From NCBI GenBank assembly GCA_016785225.1, contig JAFBJZ010000344.1, forward strand, positions 2,667,501-2,731,500: a stretch of 64,000 bases of DNA, in the 5' to 3' direction. Origin of the DNA: Psettodes erumei (taxonomy: Eukaryota > Chordata > Actinopteri > Pleuronectiformes > Psettodidae). The number at the start of each line of letters is the position of its first letter. Position 1 is the first letter of the stretch. Position numbers and translations under genes: made by a program. This document shows, in pieces, positions 60,976 through 64,000 of this stretch. The notes beneath the pieces are model-generated. The model had not been told where the DNA came from and did not search any database. It worked only from the letters and a program-made list of their open reading frames with translations.

Positions 60976-63650
60976 AACACAACATTATGCAAGCAGAATT
61001 TAGTCTCCATTGCATTTAATCCCCTGTAGCAACTTAATCCTGGGGCTAAGCAAACTCTCCTGCTCAAGCCTCCCTGCTGCTCTGAGAACACAGAGGAAAG
61101 GAGGAAGAGGAGAAGATAAGAAAAGGAAACAAGGAAATGTTGGAGCATGATAAGGGAGATTTAATAATACAGTGGGAGACACAGACTAGAGGGGGTGATA
61201 AGAAGGACAGCTAAAAAATCTGACTAGGTGATTGCAGAGAGTGAAGCAGTGAACTTGTATTTTCAAACCTGCTTTTTGCATTTATCTGACTGGGTTACAA
61301 TCTCAGCTACACAGCTGCAGGAGGAAAAGGCGTGCAGGAGCGAGACGCAGATTTGCACTCCTGGATTGTAACCAAGCGCTGTTCTTGATCAACATTGTGA
61401 GGTATTTGTACTCTTCCTCAGCATTTTCCATTTGTTCTAAGTTCATACAGTGTCACTTCACTTTAGAGGCAAATATTGCACGTTTATCTGACAGGTACCT
61501 TGCAGATTAAGATTTCTTAACCACAGAATCAGTTGGATTAAGTACTACTAGACTAAACTATTAGTATATATATAGCAGTAAAGTTTACTCCTTCTTGGTC
61601 AGCTTTGACATTAAAAGTGCTATACGTAAGTTTTCTCTGCTGCCTAACATGGTTTCTTGGTGGGAAAGGGTGGTGGTGATAATGGTCGTTTGCCAAGAGC
61701 CACAGCCAGCATTGCGTAAACAAGACAAGGGGTCAAAATAAACCCTCTGGGCTACTTTTTCATCCTCTCATGCTTAACTGAGGGCAGACTGGACACCACA
61801 GTGACTCACTATCACCAATGGTATCACGAGACGGGACTAGGCCGGGGATAGCATGCTAACTTCATTTGACAAGAAGTAATAGAAATGGAAGCAAAACAAG
61901 AGTTAAAATTGGAAAAAAGTTTCCACTTCTCTAGACAGCACTTGTGAAAGAATTCAATTTAATGGTTAACATGCAACATTTCTTCTAGAATATTAAGCAA
62001 ACATCTATCAATGTTTATGATGGCTATGTAGCAATAGCAAAAACTGACACAGCACCTTTAAAATGCATCTTAAATGTAAAAGCATAATATGACAAATAAT
62101 ATGATATTGGCGGATGTGGTTCTGCTAAATAATGGGTACAGTAACATCCTCTATAATCTATAATCTGAATTGTGCAAGCATTGTATTTGACATTGGATGT
62201 CAGCTACAGTCTTCTGAAGAATCCATTACTGTGTACTGTTACGGTATACTGAGAGATAAGTCATGTGCTAGTTTATGGAGACCAATTCAGACACACAATT
62301 CAGTTCACGGGGGATTCAATAGCTATTAACCTGCAGCAAAAAACAACAATCCAAAGGCAGAGCTCATCACTCCTAAACAGTTGGGAGCTTGACCATGCAG
62401 GACACTGAAAAAATGCCAGAGGACTCTCCTCCTCACTCAGCACTGCTTAATCTGCATTTTCTCTCTCTACAGAGGGAACCATAACTCTAAACACCCTGAT
62501 GCCCCTGGGGACTGCCTGGATATGATAGCCAGAAGTTTGCATATTTACCACTGGCATATTAGCCTTAGCACAGCAAATTTATGATCAGATTTGGAGACCA
62601 GTAGTTGTTGGATTAGTTTCTTGGAGCCCATAAGCTATTGTTGCTCCGAAATTTGCCATCCATACTAAATGAATACCTTTACCGTTGTATCAGTGTTATC
62701 TGGAACAATAATAAACAAGCAAGACAGTGATATTCAGTGTTGCAGCTTTTGCAGCCTGGGGCAGTGTTAATGTTTTGGGGTACTGTTGGGTCAGATCACA
62801 GTATATTGTGTAGCCCTTGGTGTTCTTTCCAAAGGACATGCTTGGTCAAGTTATTCAGCTCCTATTTTAGCATGCACTGTAATGAACGGAGACAGCATTC
62901 ATTGCACTATTTCATCTGGAAATTATCCCGTGAGGAGAACAGTGTATCTCCAAATGCCACATTTAACAGCAGCATTAGTTAAGTCAATTCACAGCCAAGA
63001 GGAGTTTAAATATCGCTGTGACTGGTTCACAGTGGTGTCGGGTTGATGTGAGGATCCTACCTGACATTGTCATGGCGCTGGATGTAGATTTTGTGAAAGA
63101 TCCTTTCTGGGGGCTTCAGGAAATCCTCTTTCATCTCCATAGCTACGTTCCTGGGCAACAGACTCATTAGCAGGCGCTCCTGAGTGTGTGTGTGTGTGTA
63201 TGTGTGTGCGCGCATAAGTGTGAGGTGAAGAGATAGAGGGAGAGAAAAAGAGGGAAGGATAAAGTAAGTTTAAAATATACATTTATACAGTCAAACAGAG
63301 CGACGTTATCATAGGACAAAGTGTTAGTAGCGATAAGAAATGTGCTAGACAAAAAGGTATGAAATCTAACAGAAATGAATAATGTGTCGAAATGACTCAC
63401 AGCATGAGAGAGCAAGAGAGAGAGAGAGAGGAAAGAAGAAAAAAACATAGGCGCACATCTAATTTTACCCATATTTTCAGGGGTGTACGATTGGCTGTAC
63501 CTGCTTCTCGTTCTCATCCTCCATGCGGAGTCTCTCTTCAATGCAGTTGCGAGCCTGCAGGAAGGCCGTCCTCTGGGCTCGTTCTGTCAGGATTCGCACA
63601 AACAGCCCTGACAGGTTGACACTAGTGAACAGCACTGTGTTGGCAACCAA
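38324..63650 (-). CDS. adcy1: Adenylyl cyclase type 1 (exons 2-20)
   Basis: Membrane enzyme making cAMP from ATP, stimulated by calcium-calmodulin. Minus-strand exons: 63650-63501, 63179-63061, 56827-56716, 49392-49265, 48308-48150, 47525-47384, 46104-45949, 43435-43239, 43124-43027, 42873-42789, 42229-42140, 41970-41708, 40941-40815, 40351-40235, 40103-39957, 39848-39750, 39647-39533, 39425-39301, 38746-38324. They sum to about 950 aa. Exon 1 (N terminus and most of the first membrane bundle) lies beyond 64000. All phases agree except the junction 43239/43124, where one base is missing. The calmodulin-binding stretch KFKTVCYLLVQLMHCRKMFK identifies type 1. Nineteen exons here plus one outside equals the 20 of the human gene. 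Confidence 0.95.
38945..38972. repeat. (TAC)n microsatellite
   Basis: About nine ACT/TAC units in the last adcy1 intron. Confidence 0.9.
39107..39134. repeat. (CA)n microsatellite
   Basis: About 14 CA units in the same adcy1 intron. Confidence 0.9.
40942..41707. other. adcy1 intron (about 770 bases)
   Basis: No exon, repeat or RNA gene recognised. Confidence 0.65.
41708..46104 (-). CDS. adcy1: adcy1 calmodulin-binding C1b and membrane bundle 2
   Basis: Exon 45949-46104 carries the calmodulin-binding segment. Exon 43239-43435 (RRAMRTAPQKLRNRSN to YKCSEREQ) is the C1b linker. Exons 43027-43124, 42789-42873, 42140-42229 and 41708-41970 encode hydrophobic membrane helices (VVLSLILAALFGLVYLLIIP; VILVLLVFCICFLVACIMYL; LCILIVVLIYAVAQACV) and an extracellular loop with glycosylation sequons (NSS, NRT). 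The join from 43239 to 43124 leaves the frame one base short: exon 43239-43435 ends in phase 2 but exon 43124-43027 reads in phase 0 from the visible TAG acceptor. Confidence 0.9.
43571..43712. repeat. Imperfect tandem duplication, unit about 75 bases
   Basis: GTGCATACATTGTGTATGTC followed by TGTATTG, and GATAAATTCTGTAGCTCAGTG, each occur twice in the same order. Confidence 0.75.
43800..44165. repeat. Pyrimidine-rich low-complexity tract
   Basis: Diverged (TTCC/TTCTTCC)n sequence on the plus strand, with scattered ACTCACACA interruptions. Confidence 0.8.
46105..47383. other. adcy1 intron
   Basis: About 1.3 kb. No coding or repeat feature recognised. Confidence 0.6.
47384..63650 (-). CDS. 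adcy1: adcy1 first catalytic half (C1a)
   Basis: Exon 63501-63650 finishes membrane bundle 1 (LVANTVLFTSVNLSGLFVRI) and enters the signalling helix (ILTERAQRTAFLQARN, RLRMEDENEKQ). Exon 63061-63179 gives ERLLMSLLPRNVAMEMKEDF. Exon 56716-56827 holds ILFADIVGFTSLASQCTAQE, with the first metal-binding Asp. Exon 49265-49392 holds RIKILGDCYYCVSGL, with the second Asp. Exon 48150-48308 gives VGLHTGRVLCGVLGLRKWQY and DVWSNDVTLANVMEAGGLPG. Exon 47384-47525 ends FFIVPSHRRK. All expected catalytic residues of C1a are present. Confidence 0.95.
47526..49264. other. Two adcy1 introns around exon 48150-48308
   Basis: Intron 47526-48149 and intron 48309-49264 contain AT-rich sequence with no recognised feature. 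Confidence 0.6.
54240..54483. repeat. CA/TACA and GT/G microsatellites
   Basis: CA and TACATACA units at 54240-54300, then (GT)n followed by a G-run at 54450-54483. Confidence 0.85.
55686..55771. repeat. (GT)n / poly-G microsatellites
   Basis: GT units and a G-run at 55686-55716, and a second (GT)n at about 55752-55771. Confidence 0.85.
58087..58119. repeat. (GT)n / poly-G microsatellite
   Basis: About 11 GT units then a run of G. Confidence 0.9.
60924..60974. repeat. (CA)n microsatellite, about 25 units
   Basis: The longest pure dinucleotide run in the window, so probably polymorphic. Confidence 0.95.
61611..62062. mobile_element. MITE-like element with imperfect terminal inverted repeats
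   Basis: The left end TTAAAAGTGCTATACGTAAG (61611-61630) matches the reverse complement of the right end (CTGACACAGCACCTTTAAA, about 62044-62062) at about three quarters of positions. The internal sequence has no coding frame and includes wording common in fish repeats (GATAGCATGCTAACTTCATT, GCAAAACAAGAGTTAAAA). About 450 bases, non-autonomous. No clear target duplication. Confidence 0.5.
63180..63212. repeat. (GT)n microsatellite
   Basis: Interrupted GT repeat immediately upstream (minus strand) of the adcy1 exon at 63061-63179, overlapping its acceptor region. Confidence 0.8.
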
Positions 63651-64000
63651 CTGCAAACAGAAAAAAATGTGATACACTTTAAATTCTTTAGTACAGTTAT
63701 TGAAATCATTAGGAGTTATGTGTGTATTGGTGCACAATACACTGTTATGTGTACTGTATATGCTAATCCATGCACGTGCGCATGTACATTTCCTAATTGT
63801 AACTCAAACAGGGGTTCAGGAACACCAATTACACCCAAAAGTGGTTCAAATAGAATGAAATCGGTCTTCTCCAATTCTCATGTTTTATGATCATTTTTTA
63901 TTGTTTTCTTAACAATATATTTAATAACAACTCAACACATTTTCACTGTAAATTTTCAGTCTCACATTGTTTTTACATCTACTATCTATTGTGTGTGCAT
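63651..64000. other. adcy1 intron 1, partial
   Basis: AT-rich, no coding signal. The first adcy1 exon is beyond the window edge. Confidence 0.7.

Larger units (their letters stand above)
56828..63060. other. Large adcy1 intron
   Basis: About 6.2 kb. It contains a GA-rich tract (about 57066-57103), a GT/G tract (58087-58119), a long (CA)n (60924-60974) and a MITE-like repeat (61611-62062). No exon fits the phase needed. Confidence 0.6.

Noticed and set aside
1..64000. CRISPR arrays, operons, tRNA or rRNA genes
   Set aside because: The sequence is vertebrate nuclear DNA. No regularly spaced identical repeats, cloverleaf genes or rRNA segments were seen.

Overview
The window looks like a ray-finned (teleost) fish chromosome segment. 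Genes are split into many exons with GT-AG introns. The intergenic DNA carries typical fish repeats: Tc1-like DNA transposon remnants, a retrotransposon with a restriction-like endonuclease, a MITE, and many CA/GT microsatellites. Gene order is tns3 - igfbp3 - igfbp1 - adcy1, the same neighbourhood as mammalian ADCY1-IGFBP1-IGFBP3-TNS3. I assigned the genes by reading exon translations and checking that splice phases agree from exon to exon. No database search was run.

Layout. 1-2343: tns3 intron or possible internal promoter. 2344-14832 (+): the 3' half of tns3 (tensin 3), with 15 exons covering the disordered centre, the SH2 domain and the PTB domain, then a 3'UTR to about 16.49 kb. 16.5-25.2 kb: intergenic, with a retrotransposon fragment that has inverted 3' ends (18433-19542), a degenerate AT-rich repeat (19561-20700) and a Tc1 transposase relic (about 22.5-22.9 kb). 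25322-29326 (+): igfbp3, 4 exons. 32369-31215 (-): igfbp1, 4 exons, convergent with igfbp3. 35312-34412 (-): a four-exon gene I could not name firmly, predicted at 195 aa. 63650-38324 (-): adcy1 exons 2 to 20. Its first exon lies to the right of the window.

Function. tns3 encodes a focal-adhesion adaptor. igfbp3 and igfbp1 encode secreted carriers of insulin-like growth factors. adcy1 encodes the calmodulin-stimulated membrane adenylyl cyclase. They share a locus by ancestry, not as an operon.

Points of interest. The unnamed gene has four phase-0 exons. The igfbp1 promoter has a near-match to the mammalian insulin response element plus HNF1-like and hypoxia-type motifs. igfbp3 lacks the last cysteine of its thyroglobulin domain. 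Three single-base frame problems appear (two in tns3 that compensate, one at an adcy1 splice junction). They may be assembly errors and should be checked before any functional reading.
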